Below are positions 22,326 through 30,450 of a stretch of 55,036 nt of DNA, one piece after another (positions within the stretch are counted from its first letter, which is position 1; each line of letters opens with the position of its first letter). Both the position numbers and the translations under genes were made by a program. The notes beneath the pieces were generated by a model. It saw only the letters and a list, made by a program, of their open reading frames with translations. It made no database searches and was not told the DNA's origin. This stretch comes from CAYLNM01 sp964385045 (GTDB lineage: Bacteria > Planctomycetota > Phycisphaerae > Phycisphaerales > SM1A02). The stretch is taken from NCBI GenBank assembly GCA_964385045.1, contig CAYLNM010000011.1:1-55036 (forward strand). The letters are read 5' to 3'.

Positions 22326-23678
22326 TCACGCCGAGGGAGTGTTCCCGGTCTCGCCCGTGATGGGTGCCGCGGCCCTGGTCCCGGCTCCGGCCCCGGCACC
22401 CGCCTCGGTTCCGGCCCCCGCGTCCCGGACCGGCGGCGTCAGGAGCGTGGGCCCCGGCCCCGCGAGACGCCGCTCGCGGTCCCGGCGCCGCCGCTCCATG
22501 CGGGCCCGGGCCAGCGCCCGCATGTCGGTGACGTCGTCGGTCTCGTCGACGATCTCGACCCCGAGCAGGGTCTCCACCGCGTCCTCGAGCGTGATGATGC
22601 CCGCGGTGCCGCCGAACTCGTCGACCACGAGCATCATGTGGACGCCCTTGGCGGTGAAGAGCTCGAGGGCCTGGCCGACCGAGGCCATCGCCGGGATCAC
22701 CGCGAGGTCCTGGACCAGCGAGGCGAGCCGGATCGAGCCGCGACCCTCCCAGCGGTTGGTGAACAGGTCGTGCCGCAGGACGAAGCCCATGACCTCGTCG
22801 GGATTCTCGCGGAAGATCGGGATGCGGCTGAACGGAATGGGCTTGTCGCGTCCCGTCGCCTCCGCCACCGTCATGTGGTGCGGCAGCATGAACACCACCG
22901 GCCGCGGCGTCATGACGTCGGAGACGCGGATCGCGTCGAGACGGAGCATGTTCGTGATGACCCGCGACTCCCGCTCGCCGAGGACGCCGGTCGACTGGCC
23001 CTCCTCGGCGAGGCTCGCCATCTCCGCCCGCGTGATCGTCGGGTGGCCGCTGCCGCCGATGACGCGGCTCATGAGCTCGAGGCAGAGGACGATCGGGTAG
23101 GTCAGGATGATGATGGTGCGGATGGCGTGGGCGGTGAAGGGGGCGAGCTTCTTGGCGTGCACCGCGCCGAGGGTCTTGGGCAGGATCTCGGAGAGGACGA
23201 GGATCAGCAGCGTGACGATCACGCTGCCCGCGGTCAGCCACGCGGCCCCGAAGATCCTCTGGATCATCGCCCCGACGCCCGCCGCCCCGAAGGTGTGCGA
23301 GACCGTGTTGAGCGTGAGGATCGCCGCGAGCGGCCGGTCCACCGACTCCTTCATCTCGTTGAGCAGCTCGCCGAAGCGGTGGCCGTGGTCGGCCATCACG
23401 CGGGCGTGGCTGCGGGGCAGCGAGAGGAAGCCCGCCTCGAGCAGCGAGCAGAGGAAGCTCACGCACAGGGCGAGAGCGAGGTAGAACAGCAGCAGGAACC
23501 AGTCGCCCGCGGTGGCCGGGCCCGCGGGGCCGTCGTCCCCGCCGCCGCCGATCGGACCGGCGGCGATGAGGCGGGCGGGCAGCACCGAGGCCTCGAGCAG
23601 GGCGGGGGGGAGCCCGGCGAGGCCGAGGGAGCCGAAGGAGGCGAAGGAGCCGAGGAATGGAATGCAGGCGGCGGTCAT
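22326..23678 (-). CDS. CNNM/DUF21-CBS membrane protein (CorC/HlyC-like)
   Basis: A 450-residue inner-membrane protein. The DUF21 (CNNM transmembrane) domain spans about 60-230 with the signatures SLLEAGFLSLPRSH, LTLNTVSHTFGAAGVG and SEILPKTLGAVHAKK. A CBS pair follows (about 250-400), with VSDVMTPRPVVFMLP in the first CBS and MMLVVDEFGGTAGIITLEDAVETLLG in the second. The C-terminal CorC_HlyC transport-associated domain is absent; instead there is a basic stretch and a Gly/Ala/Thr-rich tail. CNNM proteins are implicated in magnesium or cobalt homeostasis. The ATG at 23678 lies 7 nt after a TACGCT -10 box, indicating a leaderless start. Confidence 0.85.
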   Translation of the reverse strand: MTAACIPFLGSFASFGSLGLAGLPPALLEASVLPARLIAAGPIGGGGDDGPAGPATAGDWFLLLFYLALALCVSFLCSLLEAGFLSLPRSHARVMADHGHRFGELLNEMKESVDRPLAAILTLNTVSHTFGAAGVGAMIQRIFGAAWLTAGSVIVTLLILVLSEILPKTLGAVHAKKLAPFTAHAIRTIIILTYPIVLCLELMSRVIGGSGHPTITRAEMASLAEEGQSTGVLGERESRVITNMLRLDAIRVSDVMTPRPVVFMLPHHMTVAEATGRDKPIPFSRIPIFRENPDEVMGFVLRHDLFTNRWEGRGSIRLASLVQDLAVIPAMASVGQALELFTAKGVHMMLVVDEFGGTAGIITLEDAVETLLGVEIVDETDDVTDMRALARARMERRRRDRERRLAGPGPTLLTPPVRDAGAGTEAGAGAGAGTRAAAPITGETGNTPSA

Positions 23679-23685
23679 CTCGGTG

Positions 23686-23691
23686 AGCGTA
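23686..23691 (-). promoter_or_regulatory. TANNNT -10 box, leaderless DUF21 gene
   Basis: TACGCT on the minus strand, 7 nt before ATG 23678. No Shine-Dalgarno sequence can fit. Confidence 0.5.
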
Positions 23692-23817
23692 CCCCGGCCG
23701 GGAGCCGGACGACGGACGGCGGTCCCGACCGGCGTCGTCACGGCGCCCCGGGTCGGCCGATCGTCGCGCGGCGGGACCGGCGGACGCGGAGCGTTCGGAG
23801 ACGTCGGTCTGGCGGGC

Positions 23818-24062
23818 GCGGCGGGCGGTCCCGGCGCGGCGGGCGGTCCCGGCGCGGCGGGCGGTCCCGGCGCGGCGGGCGGTCCCGGCGNNNNNNNNNN
23901 NNNNNNNNNNNNNNNNNNNNNNNNNNNNNNNNNNNNNNNNNNNNNNNNNNNNNNNNNNNNNNNNNNNNNNNNNNNNNNNNNNNNNNNNNNGCGGCGGGCG
24001 GTCCCGGCGCGGCGGGCGGTCCCGGCGCGGCGGGCGGTCCCGGCGTGGCGGGCGGTCCCGGC
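23818..24062. repeat. 18-bp tandem repeat array with a 100-N gap
   Basis: The unit GCGGCGGGCGGTCCCGGC occurs as four perfect copies at 23818-23889, then the N run 23891-23990, then three perfect copies and one with a single substitution (GTGGCGGG..) up to 24062. The array lies in the 430-bp region between the divergent DUF21 and YigZ genes and outside both coding sequences. Eighteen bases is a multiple of three, so frames stay open through it, which explains spurious ORFs. The real length is unknown. Confidence 0.85.
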
Positions 24063-24108
24063 GCGGCGGCGGCGCCGGCGTGGCCGCGGCGGGGCGAGGA
24101 GCGGTCCG

Positions 24109-24708
24109 GTGGGTGAGTTCCGGCGGCCGAGGGCATCCGTGACGGTCGAGATCGACAAGACGAAGGGCTCGCGGTTCATCGCCGACGTCGCCCCGGCCGG
24201 GGACGAGGTGCAGGCGGAGGCCGCGATCGGCCGCGTTCGTTCCCGCGAGCCGGACGCGACGCACCACTGCTTCGCGTGGCGGATCGGTCCCGACCGCACG
24301 CGGGCGGCCGACGACGGGGAGCCGTCGGGCACCGCGGGGCCGCCGATCCTCCGGCGGATCGACGCGAGTGGGCTCGACCGCGTGGTGGTCGTGGTGACGC
24401 GGTACTACGGCGGCACGAAGCTCGGGACCGGCGGACTCGTGCGCGCGTACGGCGCCGCGGCGGAGGCCGGGCTCGCGGCGGTGCCGGTGGAGCGCGGCGT
24501 CGTCACGCGGTCCCTGCGGATCGAGCACGACTACGAGCTGTCCGCCCCGGTGGCGGGCGCGCTCGCGGCGCACGAGGCGGTGACGCTCGAGTCGGAATAC
24601 GCGATGAAGGTGGTCCTGCGGGTCGCGGTGCCGGAGGAGCGGGCGGAGGCGTTCGCCGCCGCGCTGCGGGAGGCGACGGCGGGCCGTGCGAGGGTCCGGC
24701 CGGCATGA
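24109..24708 (+). CDS. YigZ/IMPACT family protein
   Basis: A 199-residue protein of the UPF0029/IMPACT family. Diagnostic motifs are KTKGSRFIADVAP, DATHHCFAWRIG, DDGEPSGTAGPPIL and VVVVTRYYGGTKLGTGGLVRAYG. The C-terminal half (about 135-195) matches the family's second alpha/beta domain. The eukaryotic member regulates GCN2; the bacterial role is unsettled but may involve translation or nucleic-acid binding. Start choice: GTG 24109 has GAGGAG 7 nt upstream, the best Shine-Dalgarno nearby, and it begins just after the 18-bp repeat array. Confidence 0.85.
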   Translation: MGEFRRPRASVTVEIDKTKGSRFIADVAPAGDEVQAEAAIGRVRSREPDATHHCFAWRIGPDRTRAADDGEPSGTAGPPILRRIDASGLDRVVVVVTRYYGGTKLGTGGLVRAYGAAAEAGLAAVPVERGVVTRSLRIEHDYELSAPVAGALAAHEAVTLESEYAMKVVLRVAVPEERAEAFAAALREATAGRARVRPA

Positions 24709-24745
24709 CGGCGTCCGCGACCGACGCGCGTCGTCCGAATGTCGG

Positions 24746-24751
24746 TAGGCT
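24746..24751 (+). promoter_or_regulatory. TANNNT -10 box, leaderless uracil-DNA glycosylase gene
   Basis: TAGGCT, preceded by GTCGG, ends 6 nt before GTG 24758. This matches 7197-7202 in both sequence and spacing. Confidence 0.55.
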
Positions 24752-24757
24752 CGGGCA

Positions 24758-25573
24758 GTGAGTCCGCCGCGCCGCACCGCCGCCGACACCGCATCCACGA
24801 GCTCCGCCGGCTCCGCGGCCCCGCCGCTCGTCGGCGTCGCCCGGCGGCTGCGTCGCGCGGTCGACCGCCTCGACTTCGGGCCGCCGGTGACGCACGTCTA
24901 CGACCCGCTCGGCTACGCGCGGGCCTCCGCCGAGACCTACCTCGAGCGGTACGGTCGCGTGCCGGACGGCGGCTCGCGCGAGGTGCTGCTGCTGGGCATG
25001 AACCCGGGGCCGTGGGGCATGGCCCAGACCGGCGTGCCCTTCGGCGAGATCGCGGCGGTGCGGGACTTCCTCGGCATCGAGGCGCCGGTGCGCCGTCCCC
25101 GCGCGGAGCATCCGAAACGGCCGATCGAGGGCTTCGAGTGCGGCCGGAGCGAGGTGTCGGGACGGCGGCTCTGGGGCTGGGTGGCCGCGCGGTTCGGGAC
25201 GGCGGAGACCTTCTTCCAGCGGTTCTTCGTCTGGAACTACTGCCCGCTGGTCTTCATGGAGCAGAGCGGCCGCAATCGCACGCCGGACAAGCTGCCGGTC
25301 GAGGAGCGGGAGCCGCTGTTCCGGCACTGCGACCGAGCGTTGCTCGACGTGGTGCGCGCCCTCGGGCCGCGATGGGCGATCGGCGTCGGCGGTTTCGCCG
25401 AGCGGCGGCTGCGAGCGGTGCTGGAGCCGGGCGGATCGCCCGCTCCGGAGCTCGAGTCGGCGCCACGAATCGGGACCGTGCTGCATCCTTCGCCGGCAAG
25501 CCCCCTCGCCAACCGCGGGTGGGCCGAGCGAGCGGAGCAGCAGCTGTCGGACCTGGGGGTGCCGCTGCCCTGA
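24758..25573 (+). CDS. SMUG1-type single-strand-selective uracil-DNA glycosylase
   Basis: A 271-residue DNA repair enzyme that removes uracil, and in studied relatives hydroxymethyluracil, from DNA. Motif 1 is MNPGPWGMAQTGVPFGE with N82 at the position of human SMUG1 Asn85. FFVWNYCPLVF contains N160, matching the base-recognition Asn. Motif 2 is HPSPASPLANRGWA with H243 at the catalytic His position. Length and motif spacing fit the vertebrate-type family, which is patchily present in bacteria including planctomycetes. The first 25 residues are low-complexity Ser/Ala. The GTG start is set by the -10 box 6 nt upstream. In a genome this GC-rich, cytosine deamination gives such an enzyme an obvious use. 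Confidence 0.9.
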   Translation: MSPPRRTAADTASTSSAGSAAPPLVGVARRLRRAVDRLDFGPPVTHVYDPLGYARASAETYLERYGRVPDGGSREVLLLGMNPGPWGMAQTGVPFGEIAAVRDFLGIEAPVRRPRAEHPKRPIEGFECGRSEVSGRRLWGWVAARFGTAETFFQRFFVWNYCPLVFMEQSGRNRTPDKLPVEEREPLFRHCDRALLDVVRALGPRWAIGVGGFAERRLRAVLEPGGSPAPELESAPRIGTVLHPSPASPLANRGWAERAEQQLSDLGVPLP

Positions 25574-26189
25574 GCGGGGAGGCATGACCGGCTCGCGGCC
25601 GCCTCGGCGCCGGGGCCGGCCGACCGGCAGGCACAACGGAGCGAACCGGCGCACGGCGAGGCGGCCCGGCCCGAGGTCGGACGGGCCCGCCGGAGCGCGG
25701 CGCGATCGGCGGCTGGCGGCTGGCGGCCGGCGGCCGCGCCGCATCCCGGCGGTGGGTCGCGGCCGCGCGCCGGGTCGCCCGTGCCCCTGCGCGTGCCCAT
25801 GCCATCGCCGATGCCGAATCGGAAGGTCCGTGCCACGCGTTGCTTGCGTGCGGCGGCCGAGGGAGGCCCGGCCGGGCCGCCGCCGCCGCCGTCCGCACCC
25901 GACCCGCACGACCCGCTCGCGACACCCGCGTCCTGCCGCGGCGATCTGGACGCCACGCCCGTCGAATCTGTGCGCAAGTTGTGCAGTGGATGGCGGAACG
26001 TCGACCCGCCCATCGGCGATGCTGTCGCCCTGGGACGTGCCGATCGGCTCCCCGGGGTTCGAGCGAGGACCCGAGGGAGCGTGGACGTTCGTGGCGGTGA
26101 GCCCCGAGGGCCACCGCTCGCGGGCGGACCGACCGGGTCCGAGCCCGACGCCTCGCCACGGCACGACCCACCTGGAGGAATAGAAGGTC
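25574..26189. other. 616-bp intergenic region, no gene recognised
   Basis: Open frames here translate to Arg/Pro/Gly-rich sequence without domains. The last 200 bp are less GC-rich (for example GTGCGCAAGTTGTGCAGTGG near 25971) and probably hold the promoter of the next gene. CTGGAGGAATAGAAGGTC immediately before ATG 26190 supplies the Shine-Dalgarno. Confidence 0.4.
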
Positions 26190-26747
26190 ATGCGCATCAC
26201 CACCATCGCGGCTGCGGCCGCCCTGGCCGTCTCGGCCGCCGCGTCCGCGGAGATCGTCACCGTCAACGTCGACGGCGTGCAGTCCTGGGACGCCTTCGGC
26301 GATCCCGACAACGTCTTCGTCGAGCTCGACCTCGCCGCCGCCCTCGGCCTCCCCGCGGGCAGCGACGTCGTCATCGACGGGGTCGGCTGGGACGTCACCA
26401 TCGATACCGTCGGCGACTCGTGGCTCAGCGAGGCGGTCGTGGGCCTCGACGACGGCGACGGCACCTACGACCTGTTCCTGAACCCGTCCGCGGGGGACGA
26501 CTTCCCGGGCAACGCGTCGTACAGCTCCGGCGGCATCCTCGACCTCGAGGACGACCTCGGTCTCGGCGACGTGCTCGTGTCCGGCGGCATCCTGACGCTG
26601 CAGGTCTACGAGAGCTTCGACGACGTGGCCGACGAGGTCGACGCGGTCTGGGCCGGCGAGTTCCAGCTCAACGTGATCCCGGGCCCGGGCGCCCTCGCCC
26701 TGCTCGGCCTCGCCGGTCTCGCAGGCTCGCGGCGCCGCCGCGGCTGA
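26190..26747 (+). CDS. Exported protein with PEP-CTERM-like tail (paralog 1)
   Basis: A 185-residue protein. The signal peptide (ITTIAAAAALAVSAAASA) is followed by a beta-rich acidic domain starting EIVTVNVDGVQSWDAFGD. The C-terminal tail runs from VIPGPGA through ALALLGLAGLAG to SRRRRG, a Pro-Gly-Pro variant of a PEP-CTERM sorting signal. It is closely similar over its whole length to the 185-residue product at 27449, for example VGWDVTIDT versus IGWDVTIET and SWLSEA in both. The function is unknown; it is probably a secreted or surface-anchored protein. It is followed by its own terminator, so the pair are separate transcripts. Confidence 0.8.
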   Translation: MRITTIAAAAALAVSAAASAEIVTVNVDGVQSWDAFGDPDNVFVELDLAAALGLPAGSDVVIDGVGWDVTIDTVGDSWLSEAVVGLDDGDGTYDLFLNPSAGDDFPGNASYSSGGILDLEDDLGLGDVLVSGGILTLQVYESFDDVADEVDAVWAGEFQLNVIPGPGALALLGLAGLAGSRRRRG

Positions 26748-26790
26748 GCCCGTCCGGTCGCGCCCGCGACCGACATGTGAACGCTCGCAC

Positions 26791-26822
26791 CGCGGGGCCC
26801 CGTCGATCGGCGGGGCCCCGCG
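26791..26822 (+). terminator. Hairpin terminator after paralog 1
   Basis: CGCGGGGCCCCG and CGGGGCCCCGCG form a perfect 12-bp stem with an 8-nt loop, 44 nt after the stop. The stem sequence is nearly the same as that of the terminator after paralog 2. Confidence 0.7.
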
Positions 26823-26958
26823 TGCGTCGGGGGAGGCGAGACACCCGGCGGCGGGGATGGCCCGTCCGGCGAGCGGTTCATGGCCCGGACGCAGCGCCTG
26901 GATCCTCGCGGGGCTCGCTCATCCGCGCGGCGATTCGCCCGCTCGCGCCCGCCGCGCG

Positions 26959-27101
26959 CCGGCCCGCCTCCGGCCCGCCNNNNNNNNNNNNNNNNNNNNN
27001 NNNNNNNNNNNNNNNNNNNNNNNNNNNNNNNNNNNNNNNNNNNNNNNNNNNNNNNNNNNNNNNNNNNNNNNNNNNNNNNCCGGCCCGCCTCCGGCCCGCC
27101 C
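26959..27101. repeat. 11-bp tandem repeat CCGGCCCGCCT containing a 100-N gap
   Basis: About two copies lie on each side of the N run 26980-27079. The array sits in the 701-bp interval between the two PEP-CTERM-like paralogs (26748-27448). No gene is seen in the rest of that interval. The segment 27260-27440 is less GC-rich and should carry the paralog 2 promoter; ACAGGAGAGAGAAG before the ATG is a good Shine-Dalgarno. Confidence 0.75.
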
Positions 27102-27448
27102 CCGGCATCATCGTCGGCGACCGGACGCCGCTCGATCCGCTCCGCATCCGCGCCAGCGGGCGGGGGCGTCGAGGTGCGCGCACGTCGGTGCCGCGCGGCA
27201 CGGCCGGCGGCGACGTCCGGGAGCGGCCGCGGACGCACTTCTCGGACGCCCGGGACGATCGTGCGACCGGATAAGCGGCCTTCCTGGCCGTGAAATGGCC
27301 GCGTGCTGCGCGAACGCTTGCCCCTGCGCCGCATCGGCGCACGGTTTCGGAACGCCTCGAACCTCCGGGGTCGCGAGCCGCCCGAGCGATGCCGCCCGGG
27401 CGCGGGACTTCGGGCACGCCGCGGCGGCAAGGAAACAGGAGAGAGAAG

Positions 27449-28006
27449 ATGCGCAGCTTCGTGATGGCGGCCGCGGCCGCCGGCTTCGTCGCCTCGGCGG
27501 CGTCGGCCGAGATCGTGACCGTGGACCTGACCAACGTGAACTCGTGGGACGGGCTCGGCGATGCGGACAACGACGTCCTGTCGCTCGACCTCGCGGCCGC
27601 GATCGGCCTGCCCTCGGGCTCGGAGGTCGTGGTCGACGCGATCGGGTGGGACGTCACGATCGAGACCATCGGTGGCTCGTGGCTCAGCGAGGCCCGGATC
27701 GCCTACGACGACTCCGGCGACGGCACGCCCGAGATCTTCCTGACGCCCGGCTTCGGCGACGACTTCGCCGGCAGCGACGCGTACTCGTCGGGCGGTCTGC
27801 TCGTCCTCGCCGACGCGGCGATCCCGGACCTGGTCCTCGCCGACGGCGTCCTCACCCTCGAGTTCTACGAGGGCTTCGACGACGTCGCGGACGAGATCGA
27901 CGCGATCTGGGGCGGCGAGCTCGCCCTGAACGTGGTGCCCGCCCCGGGCGCGCTCGCGCTGCTCGGTCTCGCCGGCGCCGCCGGCACCCGTCGCCGTCGC
28001 GCCTGA
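27449..28006 (+). CDS. Exported protein with PEP-CTERM-like tail (paralog 2)
   Basis: A 185-residue protein, the same length as its neighbour at 26190 and homologous throughout. The signal peptide (FVMAAAAAGFVASAASA) is followed by EIVTVDLTNVNSWDGLGD, an acidic beta-rich domain with WDVTIETIGGSWLSEAR, GDGTPEIFLTPGFGDDF and FYEGFDDVADEIDAIWGG, then the tail VPAPGALALLGLAG..TRRRRA. The paralogs have diverged clearly, so the duplication is not recent. No domain name is recognised. The tail suggests export and processing or anchoring at the outer surface. Confidence 0.8.
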   Translation: MRSFVMAAAAAGFVASAASAEIVTVDLTNVNSWDGLGDADNDVLSLDLAAAIGLPSGSEVVVDAIGWDVTIETIGGSWLSEARIAYDDSGDGTPEIFLTPGFGDDFAGSDAYSSGGLLVLADAAIPDLVLADGVLTLEFYEGFDDVADEIDAIWGGELALNVVPAPGALALLGLAGAAGTRRRRA

Positions 28007-28056
28007 CCGCGGCCGGGAGACGCGGCCCGCGCCGCGTCCCCGCATGACGATCCCCA

Positions 28057-28088
28057 CGCGGGGCCTCGCCTTCGGGCGGGGCCCCGCG
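28057..28088. terminator. UUCG-tetraloop hairpin, bidirectional terminator
   Basis: CGCGGGGCCTCGCC, TTCG, GGCGGGGCCCCGCG: a 14-bp stem with one G-U pair and a stable TTCG loop. It lies between the convergent paralog 2 and ABC exporter genes and can serve both. Confidence 0.7.
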
Positions 28089-28168
28089 TTCGCGCGCCCG
28101 CGTGGCCGGGCGTCGCGCGATGGCCGGCGCGAGCGCGCCCGGCGGCTCGACCGACCGGCGGCGACCGT

Positions 28169-30208
28169 TCAGGCGAACTCGATCCCCATCGTCTGCAGCG
28201 ACACCATGCGCTCGTACCGGCCGCCGAGGGCGACGAGCTCCGCGTGCGTGCCCGACTCCACGATCCGGCCGTCGTCGAGCACCACGATGTGATCGGCGTT
28301 GGCGACGGTGGAGAGGCGGTGGGCGATCACGAAGCAGGTGCGACCGCGCATCAGCTCCTCGAGGCTCGCCTGGATCGCCCGCTCGGTCTCGGTGTCGAGG
28401 CTGCTGGTGGCCTCGTCGAGCAGCAGGATCACCGGGTCGGCGAGGATCGCCCGCGCGATCGCGAGCCGCTGTCGCTGTCCGCCCGAGAGCTTGACGCCCC
28501 GCTCGCCGATCACGGTGTCGAAGCCCCGCTCGAGCCGCTCGATGAACTCGATGGCGTGGGCCCGCTCGGCCGCCCGCCGGACCTCCGCGGGCTCCGCCCC
28601 GTGGCGGCCGTAGGCGATGTTCTCGCCGATGGTGCCGTCGAAGAGGAACACGTCCTGCTCGACCATCCCGAGCAGCCGCCGGTACTGCTCCACGTCGATC
28701 TCGCGCAGGTCGCGGCCGTCCACCGTGATGCGGCCCGTGGTCGGGTCGAAGAAGCGGGCGACGAGGTTCACGAGCGTGCTCTTGCCCGCGCCGCTCGCCC
28801 CCACGATGGCGACCGTGGTGCCCGCGGGCACGTCGAGGTCGATGGTGTCGAGCACCGGCGTGCTCGTCCGCGGGTACGTGAACGAGACGCCCTCGAGGCG
28901 GACGTGGCCGTCGGTCGCGAGCCGGGAGATCGGTCCGCGCTCGGTCTGCTCCTCGAACTCCAGCGGCTCGTCGAGGACGTCGAGCACCCGGTCGAGGGCG
29001 GCGAGGTTGTTCTGGAACGAGGTCGCGCTCGAGGCGAGCATCGCCAGCGGCTCGAGCAGCATCGCGAGGTAGAACAGGAACATCACGAGGTCGCCGACGG
29101 TCAGCGCCTCGGTGGCGGCGAGCGTGCCGGCCGCCAGCTCGGCTCGGTCCTCGAGGATCCGCGAGCCGCCGTACCAGAGCAGCAGGGCGGAGGCGAGCGG
29201 CACCAGCACCGACCACGCGATGTCGACCGAGCGCGACCACCACCACGCCAGCAGCTCCTGCCGGATCATGAGGTGGTTGTTGCGGATGAAGCGGCCGGTC
29301 TCGGCCCGCTGGCGGCCGAAGGACCGCACCACCCGCATGCCGCCGAAGGCCTCGGCCGCGTGCCCGTCGACCTCCTGCCGCGCGGCCCGGATGTCGCGCC
29401 ACAGCGGGCGGATCCGGCTGATCCACGTCTTGTGCGTCATGTAGACGATGGGCACGACGAGCAGCGAGCCGAGCAGGAGCCGCCAGTCGATCCACGCGAG
29501 GATCGTGAACGTCGCGAGCAGCTGCACCACCGCCCGCCACGGGTTGTAGATCATCGAGAACAGCAGCTCGCCGATGCCGCCCGCGTCCTCGCGGAGGACG
29601 CTCGCGACGCCGCCGCTCTTGAGCTCGGTGATGCGGTGCAGCGGCAGGCGGACCGCGTGGGAGAAGACGCGGCGGCGGACCTCGCTCTGGATCTGCTTGG
29701 TGTTGCGGGTGTTGAGCCAGCGGCCGCTCATGCCGATGGCGACCGCGAGCACCGCGACGATCACGAGCGCCGCCCCCGTCCACGCCAGCAGCGGCCGGGG
29801 GTCCTCGGGCAGCCCGAGCAGTCCGACCCACGCCGGCATCGGCTGGTCGCCCAGCACGCTGTCGAGCACGAAGCCGGTGGCGGCGGGGGGGATCAGCTTC
29901 AGGCCGGTGGCGATCGTGACCGTCAGCAGCGAGATGATCACCCCCGTGCGGTGGGGCCGGATCATCCCGAGGAACGAGCGGAACAGCTGCCAGGACGAGC
30001 GGGCCCGGCGCCGCTTGCGGCCGGTGATGCCGGCGTCGCCGGGGGTGCCGGGGGCGCCGGGGGCGCCGTTCGACGGCTCGGACGCGCCGTCCTTGCGGGC
30101 CTTCTTGTGGGCGGCCGCGGTGAGACGGCTGCCCTCGGTGCGGTGGTGCTTGAGGTCCTCGCGGTACTGCGCGTATCGGCGGCGGCTGGTCGGCGGGCGG
30201 AAGGCCAT
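28169..30208 (-). CDS. ABC exporter half-transporter (MsbA/LmrA-like)
   Basis: A 679-residue fused permease-ATPase. A basic N-terminal extension (1-75, rich in Lys/Arg) precedes a six-helix ABC exporter membrane domain (about 80-415). The nucleotide-binding domain has Walker A GASGAGKST, a Q-loop (GMVEQDVFLFDGTIGENIAYG), signature LSGGQRQRLAIARAI, Walker B VILLLDEATSSLD and the H-loop IAHRLST. It would work as a homodimer. The substrate (lipid, drug or peptide) is not determinable; no partner half-transporter gene is adjacent. The ATG at 30208 lies 6 nt after a TACCAT box, so the message is probably leaderless. Confidence 0.9.
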   Translation of the reverse strand: MAFRPPTSRRRYAQYREDLKHHRTEGSRLTAAAHKKARKDGASEPSNGAPGAPGTPGDAGITGRKRRRARSSWQLFRSFLGMIRPHRTGVIISLLTVTIATGLKLIPPAATGFVLDSVLGDQPMPAWVGLLGLPEDPRPLLAWTGAALVIVAVLAVAIGMSGRWLNTRNTKQIQSEVRRRVFSHAVRLPLHRITELKSGGVASVLREDAGGIGELLFSMIYNPWRAVVQLLATFTILAWIDWRLLLGSLLVVPIVYMTHKTWISRIRPLWRDIRAARQEVDGHAAEAFGGMRVVRSFGRQRAETGRFIRNNHLMIRQELLAWWWSRSVDIAWSVLVPLASALLLWYGGSRILEDRAELAAGTLAATEALTVGDLVMFLFYLAMLLEPLAMLASSATSFQNNLAALDRVLDVLDEPLEFEEQTERGPISRLATDGHVRLEGVSFTYPRTSTPVLDTIDLDVPAGTTVAIVGASGAGKSTLVNLVARFFDPTTGRITVDGRDLREIDVEQYRRLLGMVEQDVFLFDGTIGENIAYGRHGAEPAEVRRAAERAHAIEFIERLERGFDTVIGERGVKLSGGQRQRLAIARAILADPVILLLDEATSSLDTETERAIQASLEELMRGRTCFVIAHRLSTVANADHIVVLDDGRIVESGTHAELVALGGRYERMVSLQTMGIEFA

Positions 30209-30214
30209 GGGGCG

Positions 30215-30220
30215 ATGGTA
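30215..30220 (-). promoter_or_regulatory. TANNNT -10 box, leaderless ABC exporter gene
   Basis: TACCAT on the minus strand with a 6-nt gap to ATG 30208. Confidence 0.5.
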
Positions 30221-30450
30221 GGGCTGGGGCGACTCGGGGGCGTGCCGATGCCGAGGAGGGGGACGGCCCCGGTCGCGGCGGAGCGGCGACCCGCGGCGGC
30301 GGGCACGACGGGCACGCTCCCGGATCGTCCGGATCGAGACCGTCCCGGACACGTCGCGACCCGCGCAGCGTCGGTACGCTGCATTCGTCGGGAGACGGTG
30401 CGGCGACGCCGGCGGCGCCGTCCGCTCCCGGGCTCCGGAGCTCATGGATC

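Noticed and set aside
23818..24062. Repeat array considered as CRISPR
   Set aside because: Units are 18 bp and directly adjacent with no unique spacers; no cas gene is nearby.
23512..24116. Open frames running through the 18-bp repeats, encoding AAGGPG or GTARRA repeats
   Set aside because: They stay open only because the unit is a multiple of three and they cross an N gap of arbitrary length. The flanking genes start outside the array.
25584..26183. 199-codon plus-strand frame upstream of the first PEP-CTERM-like gene
   Set aside because: Arg/Pro-rich with no domain, no Shine-Dalgarno, and it covers the expected promoter region.
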